The position numbers and the translations under genes were made by a program. A DNA stretch of 60,769 nucleotides from Niveispirillum sp. (GTDB lineage: Bacteria; Pseudomonadota; Alphaproteobacteria; Azospirillales; Azospirillaceae): assembly GCF_017996735.1 (NCBI RefSeq), contig NZ_JAGOGJ010000029.1:1-60769 (forward strand), written 5' to 3'. This document shows, in pieces, positions 1-8,683 of the stretch (the first letter of the stretch is position 1; each line of letters starts with the position of its first letter). The notes under the pieces are model-generated. The model was not told the DNA's origin. It searched no databases and was given only the letters and a program-made list of their open reading frames with translations.

Positions 1-519
1 CCGGAGATCGCCCGCGCGCTGGGCAAGACGGACATCGTCACCCTCAAGTCGCTGCAACTGGCGGCAACCGGCGGGTGGGAAGCGCAGGGCAGCGGCTGGG
101 ACAGCAGCTATGTGCCCACCACCCGCGCCGCCGCCGCCCGCGCCTACAAGGAAGCCGGGATCAATGATCCACGCGCGGAACTGAGCCTGACGGAAGTGCA
201 TGATTGCTTCTCCATCACCGAACTGGTGACGATGGAGGATCTGGGCCTCAGCGACGATGGCAATGCCTGGCGCGATGTGCTGGACGGACGGTTCGATGCC
301 GATGGCGCCCTGCCCTGCCAGATTGATGGCGGCCTGAAATGTTTCGGCCACCCGATCGGCGCCACCGGCATCCGCATGGTCTATGAGAATTATCTCCAGC
401 TTCTGGGCCGGGCCGGGCCGCGCCAGCGACAGCAACCGGTGGTGAACGCGCTGGCCCATAATCTGGGCGGCGCGCCGTTCCACGGCATCTGTTCCATCTC
501 CATCGTCGGGTTGCTGTAA
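1..519 (+). CDS. SCP-x/thiolase-family acyltransferase, C-terminal part (5' end outside window)
   Basis: Open reading frame from base 1 to the TAA at 517-519, entering from the left edge. The frame contains the thiolase-fold signatures HDCFSITELV, GHPIGATG (catalytic His) and a terminal HNLGG. HNLGG in place of the CxG loop of ordinary thiolases is typical of the SCP-x/thiolase-like group, which handles acyl-CoA chains on bulky or cyclic compounds. The nucleophilic Cys lies upstream of the window and cannot be checked. By family knowledge it would carry out thiolytic cleavage in a beta-oxidation-like pathway. The next genes include an MFS transporter, an acyl-CoA ligase and oxidoreductases, consistent with a degradative cluster. 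Confidence 0.85.
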   Translation, partial: PEIARALGKTDIVTLKSLQLAATGGWEAQGSGWDSSYVPTTRAAAARAYKEAGINDPRAELSLTEVHDCFSITELVTMEDLGLSDDGNAWRDVLDGRFDADGALPCQIDGGLKCFGHPIGATGIRMVYENYLQLLGRAGPRQRQQPVVNALAHNLGGAPFHGICSISIVGLL

Positions 520-564
520 GGGCATTCCCAAACAAGTCAAACCATGAACTGACAGGATCCGGCC

Positions 565-1845
565 TTGAGCACCCCAACATCCGAACCGGACGCGCGCTAC
601 CGCTATGTGGTCGTGGCGGCGCTGGCCTTTGCCTACATGCTCAACTTCGTCGACCGGCAATTGCTGTCGATCCTGGTGGAGCCGGTGAAACAGGATCTCG
701 GCCTCAGCGATACCCAGATCGGCATGCTGACGGGCCTGATGTTCGCGCTTTTCTATACGTTCTTCGGTATTCCGGTGGCCTTGATCGCCGACCGGGGGAA
801 CCGTACCCGGCTGATCGCGGCCGCCTGCGGCATCTGGAGCGTCTTCACCGCCCTGTCGGGTTTTGCCACGGGCTTCATCAGCCTGGCACTGGCCCGTATC
901 GGTGTCGGCATCGGGGAGGCGGGCTGTTCGCCCCCCTCCTATTCCATCATCGCCGACTATTTCCCGGCCCATAAACGCGGGCGGGCCCTGGCGCTGTATG
1001 TGCTGGGCGTGCCGGCGGGCAGCTTTGTCGGGGCCGTGGCGGGGGCCGCGATCGCCCAGGCCTATGGCTGGCGGACGGCCTTCGTCGTTATCGGCGCCGC
1101 CGGCCTGCTGTTCGCGCCGCTGCTGCTGCTCATCGTGCGGGAGCCGGTGCGCGGACGGTTCGATGCCGACATGGCGACGTCGGCGACGGAGAAGGCGGCG
1201 CCAAGCCTGACGGCCGCTCTGGCCTATTTCTGGCGGTCGCCGGTCTTTATCCTGACGGCCCTGGCCTGCGGCCTGACATCCTTCTGCTCCTTCGGGATTC
1301 TGAACTGGACGCCGGCCTTCCTGACCCGTGTCCAGGGCATGTCGCTGGGCCAGATCAGCGGTTATTTCGGGGTCATCGTGGCCGGGTCCATGGTGCTGGC
1401 CGCCTGGATCGGCGCCGTGATCGCCGACAAGGCCGGCGCGCGCAATCCGATCTGGTACACATTGCTGCCCGGCCTGGGCATGGTGATGGTGCTGCCCTTC
1501 CTGTTCGGCTTCACGATGGTGGACAGTTGGCAGCTTTCGCTGGTCCTGCTGGTGCCGCCCATCACCCTGACCTCCACCTATCTGGTGCCCGCATTGGCCC
1601 TGCTGCAGAACCGCACCCCGGCCCAGTACCGGGCGACGGTCAGTTCCATCCTGCTATTCATCCTGAACCTGATCGGGCTGGGCTGTGGTCCGCTGTTCGT
1701 CGGCATGGTCAGCGACCGGCTGACGCCCGTCTATGGCAACATGGCACTGGCGATGGCCCTGCAATGGCTGACACCCTTCATCATCCTGGCCTTCCTGTGT
1801 CAGGCGGGTGCGGCGTGGATGATCCGGCGGCAGAAGCAAGGGTGA
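565..1845 (+). CDS. MFS transporter (Spns-like)
   Basis: A 426-residue hydrophobic protein with about 12 predicted membrane segments, which is normal for the major facilitator superfamily. The first helix region holds YMLNFVDRQLLSIL, and the loop between helices 2 and 3 has the DRGNRTRL version of the MFS signature. The N-terminal layout resembles the Spinster-like anion/lipid symporter group often found in proteobacterial catabolic clusters. The start chosen is TTG at 565, preceded by an AGGA-type ribosome site; no ATG is better placed. It follows the thiolase by 45 bases and is probably cotranscribed. The substrate cannot be read from sequence; uptake of the cluster's growth substrate is an inference. 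Confidence 0.85.
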   Translation: MSTPTSEPDARYRYVVVAALAFAYMLNFVDRQLLSILVEPVKQDLGLSDTQIGMLTGLMFALFYTFFGIPVALIADRGNRTRLIAAACGIWSVFTALSGFATGFISLALARIGVGIGEAGCSPPSYSIIADYFPAHKRGRALALYVLGVPAGSFVGAVAGAAIAQAYGWRTAFVVIGAAGLLFAPLLLLIVREPVRGRFDADMATSATEKAAPSLTAALAYFWRSPVFILTALACGLTSFCSFGILNWTPAFLTRVQGMSLGQISGYFGVIVAGSMVLAAWIGAVIADKAGARNPIWYTLLPGLGMVMVLPFLFGFTMVDSWQLSLVLLVPPITLTSTYLVPALALLQNRTPAQYRATVSSILLFILNLIGLGCGPLFVGMVSDRLTPVYGNMALAMALQWLTPFIILAFLCQAGAAWMIRRQKQG

Positions 1846-1849
1846 TGTG

Positions 1850-1894
1850 AAAAGAAATCTCCCACCGTCCCGACGAAAGCCGGAACGGCGGGAG
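1850..1894 (-). terminator. Intrinsic terminator of the crotonase/ligase operon
   Basis: On the minus strand a 16-bp stem with several G-U pairs (1859-1874 with 1879-1894, 4-base loop) is followed by ATTTCTTTTC. It sits just past the crotonase stop codon. On the plus strand the same stem has three mismatches, so it works best for the minus-strand genes. The sequence also resembles a degenerate copy of the CCCGGC...GCCGGG repeat arm found at 13.4 kb. Confidence 0.6.
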
Positions 1895-1906
1895 AGGGTC
1901 AGACGC

Positions 1907-2713
1907 TTATCGCCGCTTCCAGTTGCCGGCCCGCCGTTCCTGTACCGCCAGGATGCCCTCGGCGAAATCCTCGGTCACACGCAGCTCATGCTGCTTGCGC
2001 GCTTCGGTATCGGTCTGGCGGCGGATATCCTCCAGCAGGCCCTCGCGCAGCGTTGCCCGCGTGGCTTCCACGGCCAAGGGCGCATTCTCGGCGATCTGCC
2101 GGGCCAGCGTCAGGGCAGTGTTGAACAGCGCCCCCTCCTCGACCAACCGGTCAGCCAGACCGATGCGCAGCGCCTCCTCCCCATTGATGCGCCGGCCGGT
2201 GTAGAGCAATTCGGCAGCCTTCTGCTGCCCCACCACACGCGGCAGCAACAGGGTGATGGCAAAGCCGGGATGGATGCCGATCTTCACAAAATTCACCGCC
2301 AGGCGGGTGCTGGGGGCAACCACGCGGAAATCGGCCACCAGCGTCAGGCCCAGCCCGCCACCGATGGCCGCTCCCTGCACCGCCGCCACGATGGGCTTGC
2401 GGATGGCGAACAGGCGGTGGGCCGCCGCATAGATATGCTCCGGCTCCTCGTGCTCCTGGGTCAGTTCGGCCCCGGCGCAGAAATTCCGCCCCTCGGCCGC
2501 CAGAACGATGGCGTGGATGTCGGGATCGGCGTCAACCTGCTCCAGCGCGCCGCCAATGGCCGTGATCAGCGGAATGCTGAAATAATTGCTGGGCGGCCGG
2601 GCAAAGCGGACAACCGCGACATGGCCATCGGCCCGCGTCACATTGATGATATTGCCGTCCGCATCCGGTTCGGCCGATGGACCATGGTCCGGAGAAACTT
2701 GATGCTGGTTCAT
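1907..2713 (-). CDS. Crotonase-fold (enoyl-CoA hydratase/isomerase-like) protein lacking both hydratase glutamates
   Basis: A 268-residue crotonase-superfamily protein. The oxyanion-hole segments are visible: FCAGAELT (usually FxAGxDL) and VQGAAIGGGLGLTL. The two glutamates that serve acid/base catalysis in enoyl-CoA hydratases are normally found in GGGCE and PEIxxG. Here the corresponding segments read GGGLG and VKIGIHPG, so neither is present. The N-terminus has about 20 extra residues before the core. It may be an isomerase, hydrolase or C-C lyase rather than a hydratase. Its ATG overlaps the stop of the upstream acyl-CoA ligase (ATGA), so the two are translationally coupled and probably act on the same CoA thioester. 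Confidence 0.85.
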   Translation of the reverse strand: MNQHQVSPDHGPSAEPDADGNIINVTRADGHVAVVRFARPPSNYFSIPLITAIGGALEQVDADPDIHAIVLAAEGRNFCAGAELTQEHEEPEHIYAAAHRLFAIRKPIVAAVQGAAIGGGLGLTLVADFRVVAPSTRLAVNFVKIGIHPGFAITLLLPRVVGQQKAAELLYTGRRINGEEALRIGLADRLVEEGALFNTALTLARQIAENAPLAVEATRATLREGLLEDIRRQTDTEARKQHELRVTEDFAEGILAVQERRAGNWKRR

Positions 2714-4212
2714 TTTCTGCCCATGCTTTCCTGGGAAAGGCGTTCCTGGCGGAACTGGCTGCGGCGGGCCTTCCCCACCTCGTCGCGCAGGTCGGTGGTG
2801 ACGAATTCGAAGCTTCGCGGGACCTTGTAGCGGGCCAATTGGCTCGCCAGATAGGCGGCCAGCGTTTCCGCATCCAGGGCTGGTTCCGAACCGGGTGCGA
2901 CCTGCACGATGGCATGCACCCGGTTGCCCAGATCATCGTCGGGCAGGCCGATGACGACGCTGCCGCGTACATCCGGGTGGCGCTCTATAGCCGCCTCCAC
3001 TTCCGCCGGATAGATATTGACGGCACCGGAGATGATCAGGTCGGTGCGGCGGTCGGAGATGTACAAAAAGCCGTCATCATCGGTGTGGCCCAGGTCCCCC
3101 AGCGAGGTCCAGCCGTCGGTTACCTTCATCTCCGATCCGATATAGCGGAAATTGGGGCCGGCACCGGAGGCATGACGGAAGAAAATCTCCCCCACCTCTC
3201 CGGGCGCGCAGGGCGACCCGTCGGGGTGGAGAATTCTCATCTCCGTTCCGGGCGCCGGGCGCCCAACCGACCCGCGATGGGCCAGCCAGTCCGTCCCGTT
3301 GATGATTGTGGCGCCGATCCCTTCCGTCCCGGCATAGATCTCGAACAGCCGGCCCGGCCCGATCCAGCCGATCCAGCTTTCCTTCAGCCAAGGTGAACAG
3401 GGGCCGCCCAGATGCACCAGGGTGCGCAGGCTGGACAGGTCGTACCGGCCCCGCACCGCTTCCGGCAGGCGCCAGATGCGGCCCATCATGGTGGGCACCA
3501 TCATCACATAGGTGACCCGGTATCGCTCGATCAGCGCCAGACAGGCCTCCGCATCGAACCGCTCCATATTGACCACATGGCCGCCGCCGAACAGGCACTG
3601 GTGCGCGGCGCTGAAGGCGGCATTGTGATAAAGCGGCCCCGGATTGAGGATCGTGTCACCGGGCCGTTGCAGGGCATAGCCAGGTCCCGCCGGGTCTGCC
3701 CGCCCATCGAGGGCGGTAACGATGACCTTCGGCCGGCCCGTCGAACCGCCGCTGGTGATCGCCTTCCAGGACGGCGACACGCGCGCCGGCAGGGGCTGAT
3801 CGCCATCCTCCAGCCCCGGTTCGGCATCCGGCGCCAGGGTCGGGCACTGGGCAAAGCACAGGCCGGGCGGCCCGATCACCAGACGCGGCGACACCGCCTC
3901 CACAATGGCGGCGCATTCGGCCGCCGGCATCTTGGGCGAGATCGGGCACGGCACAGCCCCCAGCTTCCATAGGGCAAAGCTGGTTTCAAAGAAGGCGATG
4001 GAATTGGGCAGGGCGAAGATGACAAAATCCCCCTGCCCCACCCCGTGACGGGCCAGCAGGCGGGCGCGGCGGTTGGCACGGGCATCCAGTTCGGCCCGGC
4101 TCAAGGTCACGCCATCCTGGGTCAGCGCCGGCCGTTCAGGGTCGATGGCGGCATGATGGGAGAGGATCAGACCCAGCGGAATGCGGGCGGCGGCAGGGGG
4201 GACCATGTTCAT
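2710..4212 (-). CDS. AMP-forming acyl-CoA synthetase
   Basis: A 500-residue ANL-superfamily ligase that would activate a carboxylic acid to its CoA thioester through an acyl-AMP. The P-loop-like motif SGGSTGRPK is at residues 154-162. YAGTEG, GDLGHTDDDGFLYISDR and the hinge region follow, and DEVGKARR near the C-terminus supplies the adenylation lysine. The SGGSTGRPK variant is shared with bile-acid/cyclic-acid CoA ligases, so a bulky or cyclic acid is a reasonable guess but is not proven. It is the first gene of a two-gene operon with the crotonase and is divergent from the Rieske oxygenase, with a 305-base control region between them. Confidence 0.88.
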   Translation of the reverse strand: MNMVPPAAARIPLGLILSHHAAIDPERPALTQDGVTLSRAELDARANRRARLLARHGVGQGDFVIFALPNSIAFFETSFALWKLGAVPCPISPKMPAAECAAIVEAVSPRLVIGPPGLCFAQCPTLAPDAEPGLEDGDQPLPARVSPSWKAITSGGSTGRPKVIVTALDGRADPAGPGYALQRPGDTILNPGPLYHNAAFSAAHQCLFGGGHVVNMERFDAEACLALIERYRVTYVMMVPTMMGRIWRLPEAVRGRYDLSSLRTLVHLGGPCSPWLKESWIGWIGPGRLFEIYAGTEGIGATIINGTDWLAHRGSVGRPAPGTEMRILHPDGSPCAPGEVGEIFFRHASGAGPNFRYIGSEMKVTDGWTSLGDLGHTDDDGFLYISDRRTDLIISGAVNIYPAEVEAAIERHPDVRGSVVIGLPDDDLGNRVHAIVQVAPGSEPALDAETLAAYLASQLARYKVPRSFEFVTTDLRDEVGKARRSQFRQERLSQESMGRK

Positions 4213-4517
4213 GCGTCCAACCCCGTGCCTTCAGATCCAGACCGTGACGCAGTCCTGCTTGTCATTCCACCCGGCACCGGATCGCCCCTCTCCATTGCAA
4301 AACCGAACAGGGGGAAACCTGCCAATGACGGGCATCTGCGTCTAATGCTTTGCTGGCTATTCGCATTCCACGGCGGAATGCCCGCCCATCATTCTTCCGT
4401 GGAATGATAATTGACCACAAGTCATTTGACGCATGATCAAGCGCCCACCGACACTGGCCGGAAAGCGGCCCTTTGCCGGGTCTGCACCCAATCAACAATA
4501 CCGGGGGAGAGGCCAGC
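4213..4517. other. 305-base divergent control region
   Basis: No gene is seen here. The stretch separates the divergent acyl-CoA ligase and Rieske oxygenase genes. It holds repeated ATTCCAC motifs (near 4264, 4364 and, inverted, 4400; see the separate entry). On the Rieske side there is a TTGACC at 4411-4416 with a weak -10 at about 4434. A purine-rich GGGGGAGAGG at 4502-4511 is the ribosome site that fixes the Rieske start at 4518. Confidence 0.5.
4363..4406. promoter_or_regulatory. Inverted repeats, possible operator
   Basis: CATTCCACGG at 4364-4373 is repeated perfectly in inverted orientation as CCGTGGAATG at 4397-4406. GCATTCC at 4363-4369 also pairs locally with GGAATGC at 4375-4381. 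The centres of the 10-base arms are 33 bases apart, about three helical turns, and they lie just upstream of a TTGACC -35-like hexamer. This fits binding by a dimeric regulator controlling one or both divergent genes. No regulator gene is visible nearby. Function is inferred from symmetry alone. Confidence 0.4.
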
Positions 4518-5537
4518 ATGGAACATTTCCTGAGGAACCGCTGGTACCAGTATGGGTTCAGCCATGAACTGGCCGACACGCCGCTGACCCGCACGATCAT
4601 CGACATGCCCCTGGTCGCCTTTCGTACCAACACGGATGTCAGCATCCTGCTGGACATGTGCCCGCACCGCTTTGCCCCACTATCCACGGGCCGGGTCGAC
4701 GATGGGCGCATCATCTGCGGCTATCACGGGCTCGCCTTCGACGGGGCCGGGCACTGCGCTGCCAATCCGCATGGCAAGATCACGACGGCGCTGCGGGTGC
4801 GGTCCTTTCCGGCGGTGGAACGGCATGGCGCCCTCTGGGTCTGGATGGGTGAGGCAGCACTGGCCGATCCGGCGCTGATCCCCGACCTGTCCTTCATTGA
4901 TGAGACGCCAGGGACGGCGCGCATCCATTTCACCATCGCCATCCGGGCCAGCTATCGCCTGGTCACCGATAATCTGCTGGACCTGAGCCATGCGGATTAC
5001 CTGCATCCCGACACACTGGGCGGGGTCATGACCGGGGTGCGGCCCACCGTGATCGATACGGATAACGGCGTGGCCGTGGAATGGGAAAACCGCAATGTCG
5101 TGCCACCACCCCGCTTCCGTGAACGTGTGCCCGCCACCCAGCGGGCCAATGCCTGGACACGGGCGGAATGGCAGGCGCCTGCCATCATGCTGATCAAGAC
5201 CGCCCTGACCCAGAGCGGCCGGGACCGCAGCCGGGAGGATGAGGTCTGGGCCTTGCACAGCATGACACCGGAGTCGGCGGGGAGTACGCATTACTTTGTC
5301 TGCGGCACCCGTCGCGACCGGATGGACGATGTCGAGTATTCGGCGCGGCTGCGGGCGATGCTGCAACACGCGTTCGAGCAGGAGGACAAACCCATGCTGG
5401 AAGACCAGCAAAGGCGCATCGGCATGGCCGATCCCGACAGCCTGCGGCCCATATTGTTGTCCATCGATGCCGGCGCCGCCCTGGCGCGTCGCAAGCTGAA
5501 CCGTTTGATTGCCCAGGAACAGGTTGCCGACGCATGA
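4518..5537 (+). CDS. Rieske non-heme iron oxygenase, VanA-like
   Basis: A 339-residue oxygenase subunit. The Rieske cluster ligands are Cys48-x-His50 and Cys67-x-x-His70. The mononuclear iron site follows in DNLLDLSHADYLH. Size and layout match the vanillate O-demethylase/VanA-type group, which hydroxylates or O-demethylates aromatic, alicyclic or methoxylated substrates. Such enzymes need a ferredoxin-reductase partner, and none is in this window. An in-frame start at 4473 exists, but 4518 is preferred because GGGGGAGAGG lies just upstream and the protein then begins with the family's usual N-terminus. The stop overlaps the ATG of the GMC oxidoreductase, so the two enzymes are probably made in step and act in sequence. 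Confidence 0.88.
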   Translation: MEHFLRNRWYQYGFSHELADTPLTRTIIDMPLVAFRTNTDVSILLDMCPHRFAPLSTGRVDDGRIICGYHGLAFDGAGHCAANPHGKITTALRVRSFPAVERHGALWVWMGEAALADPALIPDLSFIDETPGTARIHFTIAIRASYRLVTDNLLDLSHADYLHPDTLGGVMTGVRPTVIDTDNGVAVEWENRNVVPPPRFRERVPATQRANAWTRAEWQAPAIMLIKTALTQSGRDRSREDEVWALHSMTPESAGSTHYFVCGTRRDRMDDVEYSARLRAMLQHAFEQEDKPMLEDQQRRIGMADPDSLRPILLSIDAGAALARRKLNRLIAQEQVADA

Positions 5538-7174
5538 AAAGGGGGAATGACCGGGGTCGGTATGACTTCATCGTCGTCGGTGGCGGGTCGGCCGGGGCCG
5601 TGGTCGCGGCACGGCTGAGTGAGAGCCCCGATATCAGCGTCCTGCTGCTGGAGGCGGGTCCCCGCGACCGCAGCCTGTTGATCCATATGCCCGTCGCCTT
5701 CCGTGTGCTGCGCCAGCGCATGCTGTTCGATTGGGGGTATAAGTCGGAACCGGAACCCTATGCGGCGGACCGGTCCATTCCGGCCGCGCGGGGCAAGGTC
5801 CTGGGCGGATCGTCGGCCGTGAACGGCATGATGTATTCGCGCGGCCACCCACGCGATTATGACCAATGGGCGCAGATGGGGGCCAAAGGCTGGTCCTTCG
5901 ACGAGGTCCTGCCCTATTTTCGTAAGTCGGAGCGCAGCGAGCGGGGGGCCAATCCCTGGCATGGCGCCGACGGGCCCATGAGCGTGTCGCGCATGTCGCA
6001 GGACGATCCGCTGGTCCGGGCCATGCAGGAAACCGCCCGCGCCCTGGGCCATCCCGTCACCGATGATTTCGAGGCGGGCACGTCGGAAGGCTTCGGCCTG
6101 CCCGACCTGACGGTCGGCCGGGGGCGGCGGGCCAGCACCGCCAGCGCCTTCCTGGCACCTGCGCGCAGCCGGCCAAACCTGACGATCGAAACCGGGGCGC
6201 AGGCGACCCGTATCCTGTTGCAGGGCGCCCGTGCCGTGGGCGTGGAATACCGGCAGGCGGGCCGGACCCGCGCGGCGCACTGTACCCGTGAAATCGTGCT
6301 GTGCGGCGGCGCCTACGCATCACCGCATATGCTGATGCTGTCCGGCATCGGTCCCGCCGACCATCTGCGCGCGCATGGGATCGATGTGGTGGCGGACCTG
6401 CCCGGTGTGGGCAGCAACCTGCAGGATCATCCGCTGGTGCCCATGGGGTTCCGGGGCCGGCGCCCCTTCCCGCTGCGCGCAAAATTGCGGGCCGACCGCA
6501 TTGCCCTGTCGGCACTGCGCTGGGCGCTGACCGGCCAGGGCATGATGGGGACGCAGCCCCTGACCGCCATCGCCTATTACCGCTCGCACGCGGGGCTGGA
6601 ACGGCCGGATCTGGAGAATATCCTGATGCCGACCAGCCTGAATGCCCATGTCTGGTTTCCCGGCATCCGGCGCCCGCATGAGGATATGCTGACCTCTCTG
6701 AACTGCGTGCTGCGGCCCGGCAGCCGGGGCACCGTCCGCCTGCGGTCGGCCGATCCCCTGACCTCGCCTGAAATCCGCTTCAACCTGCTGTCCGATCCAG
6801 GCGATGTCGATCTGCTGCGCCATTCGATCGCGTGGACGCGCGATCTGATGGAAACGGACCCGATCCGGGATTTCGTGGGGGAGGAGGTGTTTCCCGGTCC
6901 GAAGGTGACCGACCGGTTATCCATGGACCGCTATATCCGCGCCATCGCCGTCACGGCCCAGCACCCGGCCTGCACCTGCCGGATGGGTACCGACGATGGG
7001 AGCGTGGTGAACGCCGCCTTGCAGGTGCATGGCGTGGAAGCGCTGCGCGTCGCCGACGCCTCCATCATGCCGACATTGATCGGGGGCCATACAAACGCCC
7101 CCAGCATCATGATCGGGGAACGCGCCGCGGATTTTCTGACCGGCCGTCACCGTCCGGTGCCCTCACCCATATAA
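5534..7174 (+). CDS. GMC-family FAD-dependent oxidoreductase (alcohol/choline dehydrogenase-like)
   Basis: A 546-residue flavoprotein. The dinucleotide-binding motif VGGGSAGAVVAARL is near residue 16. ARGKVLGGSSAVNGMMYSRG is a GMC signature, and the C-terminal HPACTCRMG and GGHTNAPSIMIGE segments carry the catalytic His/Asn pair. GMC enzymes oxidise alcohols to aldehydes or further. Translational coupling (ATGA) to the Rieske oxygenase suggests that it oxidises the hydroxylated product. Its 3' end overlaps the convergent ratA by 12 bases. The substrate is unknown; automated choline dehydrogenase labels would be too specific here. Confidence 0.88.
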   Translation: MKRGNDRGRYDFIVVGGGSAGAVVAARLSESPDISVLLLEAGPRDRSLLIHMPVAFRVLRQRMLFDWGYKSEPEPYAADRSIPAARGKVLGGSSAVNGMMYSRGHPRDYDQWAQMGAKGWSFDEVLPYFRKSERSERGANPWHGADGPMSVSRMSQDDPLVRAMQETARALGHPVTDDFEAGTSEGFGLPDLTVGRGRRASTASAFLAPARSRPNLTIETGAQATRILLQGARAVGVEYRQAGRTRAAHCTREIVLCGGAYASPHMLMLSGIGPADHLRAHGIDVVADLPGVGSNLQDHPLVPMGFRGRRPFPLRAKLRADRIALSALRWALTGQGMMGTQPLTAIAYYRSHAGLERPDLENILMPTSLNAHVWFPGIRRPHEDMLTSLNCVLRPGSRGTVRLRSADPLTSPEIRFNLLSDPGDVDLLRHSIAWTRDLMETDPIRDFVGEEVFPGPKVTDRLSMDRYIRAIAVTAQHPACTCRMGTDDGSVVNAALQVHGVEALRVADASIMPTLIGGHTNAPSIMIGERAADFLTGRHRPVPSPI

Positions 7175-7594
7175 CTGCTTCGCCCGGCTCTCGAACGCCG
7201 CCACCATGCGGCGCACGGCCTCGTTGAACAGGGCGCCGATGATGGTCTGCAGGACCTTGTTCTTGAACTCAAAATCCACAAAGAAATCGACGGCGCAGCC
7301 ATCGGCGTGGGGTTCGAAGACCCAGTGGTTGTTCAGGTAATGGAACGGCCCGTCGACATATTCCACGTCGACCCGCAAGGCGTCCGGATTCAGCGTCACC
7401 TTGGAGGTGAAGCGTTCACGGATCATCTTGAAGCCGATCACCAGATCGGCCCAGATCACCGGGTCCTGCCGCTTGCGGATGCGGCAGGCCACGGCCCAGG
7501 GCAGAAATTCCGGGTAACGCTCCACATCGGCGACCAGGGCATAAAGCTGCTCCGGCGTATGCGGCAGGATGCGCCGTTCGGCGTGCGTCGGCAT
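7163..7594 (-). CDS. RatA/COQ10-like START-domain protein
   Basis: A 143-residue SRPBCC (START-like) protein. The helix near the N-terminus, TPEQLYALVADVERYPEFLPW, and the C-terminal LFNEAVRRMVAAFESRAKQLYG are characteristic of the coenzyme Q-binding COQ10/RatA family. It starts 26 bases after the lipA stop, the order commonly found in alphaproteobacteria. In this lineage a role in ubiquinone handling is more likely than the ribosome-association toxin function described for E. coli RatA, but the sequence cannot decide. Its 3' end overlaps the convergent GMC gene. Confidence 0.85.
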   Translation of the reverse strand: MPTHAERRILPHTPEQLYALVADVERYPEFLPWAVACRIRKRQDPVIWADLVIGFKMIRERFTSKVTLNPDALRVDVEYVDGPFHYLNNHWVFEPHADGCAVDFFVDFEFKNKVLQTIIGALFNEAVRRMVAAFESRAKQLYG

Positions 7595-7620
7595 GGGATG
7601 TCAGAACCCTGGCAAACGCA

Positions 7621-8580
7621 TCATTCGGCGGCCGGGCGGCTGCCCGCCAGCTTGGCCTCACGCGCGGCGCGCAGCTTCCGGAAATCGTCCCCGGCATGGT
7701 AGGAGCTGCGGGTCAGGGGGCTGCTGGACACCATCAGGAAGCCCTTGCCACGCGCCAGCGTGGCATAGCTCTCAAACTCGTCCGGCGTCACGAACCGGTC
7801 CACGGGCGCATGCTTGGGCGTGGGCGCCAGATATTGGCCGATGGTCAGGAAATCCACATCTGCCGCGCGGAGATCGTCCATCACCTGTCCCACCTCTTCC
7901 TTCGTCTCGCCCAGGCCGACCATGATGCCGGACTTCGTGAAGATGGTCGGGTCCACTTCCTTCACCCGCTGCAACAGGGCCAGCGAGGTGAAGTAACGCG
8001 CACCGGGACGGATGGAGGGGTACAGGCGCGGAACGGTTTCCAGATTGTGGTTGAACACGTCGGGCCGGGCCTTGGCCACATGGTCCACGGCACCGGGCTT
8101 GCGCATGAAATCCGGCGTCAGGATTTCGATGGTGGTGGCCGGAGCGGTCTTGCGGATGTTCAGGATGGTGCGGGCGAAATGATCGGCTCCGCCATCGGGC
8201 AGGTCGTCACGGTCCACCGACGTGATGACCACATGTTCCAGGTTCAGGCCGCCCACGGCTTCGGCCACCTTCTCCGGCTCATGCGGGTCCAGATTCAGCG
8301 GCTTGCCGGTCGCGACATTGCAGAAGGCACAGGCGCGCGTGCAGATGGCACCCAGAATCATGAAGGTGGCGTGCTTCTTCTTCCAGCATTCGCCGATATT
8401 GGGGCAGGCCGCTTCCTCGCACACCGTGTGCAGCTTCAACCCGCGCATCAGATCGCGGGTTTCCGCATATTCACGGCTGGTCGGCGCCTTCACGCGCAGC
8501 CAGTCGGGCTTGCGCTGGATCGGGTTGTCCGGGCGGTTGACCTTTTCCGGGTGGCGGACGCGGGGTTCTTCGATCGTCAT
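7621..8580 (-). CDS. lipA: Lipoyl synthase
   Basis: A 319-residue radical-SAM enzyme that inserts two sulfur atoms into octanoyl groups on lipoyl domains, such as those of the PDH subunits encoded nearby. The auxiliary cluster motif Cx4Cx5C is seen in [12 protein letters not shown] and the radical-SAM CxxxCxxC in CTRACAFC. The C-terminal [11 protein letters not shown] contains the RSSY motif. The open frame extends upstream to 8895 across unrelated sequence. The ATG at 8578-8580 ([11 protein letters not shown]) is chosen because it matches family N-termini. It is upstream of ratA in a likely operon. Confidence 0.95.
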   Translation of the reverse strand: MTIEEPRVRHPEKVNRPDNPIQRKPDWLRVKAPTSREYAETRDLMRGLKLHTVCEEAACPNIGECWKKKHATFMILGAICTRACAFCNVATGKPLNLDPHEPEKVAEAVGGLNLEHVVITSVDRDDLPDGGADHFARTILNIRKTAPATTIEILTPDFMRKPGAVDHVAKARPDVFNHNLETVPRLYPSIRPGARYFTSLALLQRVKEVDPTIFTKSGIMVGLGETKEEVGQVMDDLRAADVDFLTIGQYLAPTPKHAPVDRFVTPDEFESYATLARGKGFLMVSSSPLTRSSYHAGDDFRKLRAAREAKLAGSRPAAE

Positions 8581-8683
8581 GGCCCTGACCTTGGGATTGC
8601 CTTGGCCCAGAACATAAGCCCCCCACGCCCCCGAACCAAGCGCGGCGTTCCGCCACCCTCCCCCGCATGTGGTGCAAGGCCGG

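Noticed and set aside
1847..2830. 327-codon plus-strand frame over the crotonase gene
   Set aside because: Its translation is compositionally odd and unrelated to any family, while the minus strand encodes a good crotonase-fold protein.
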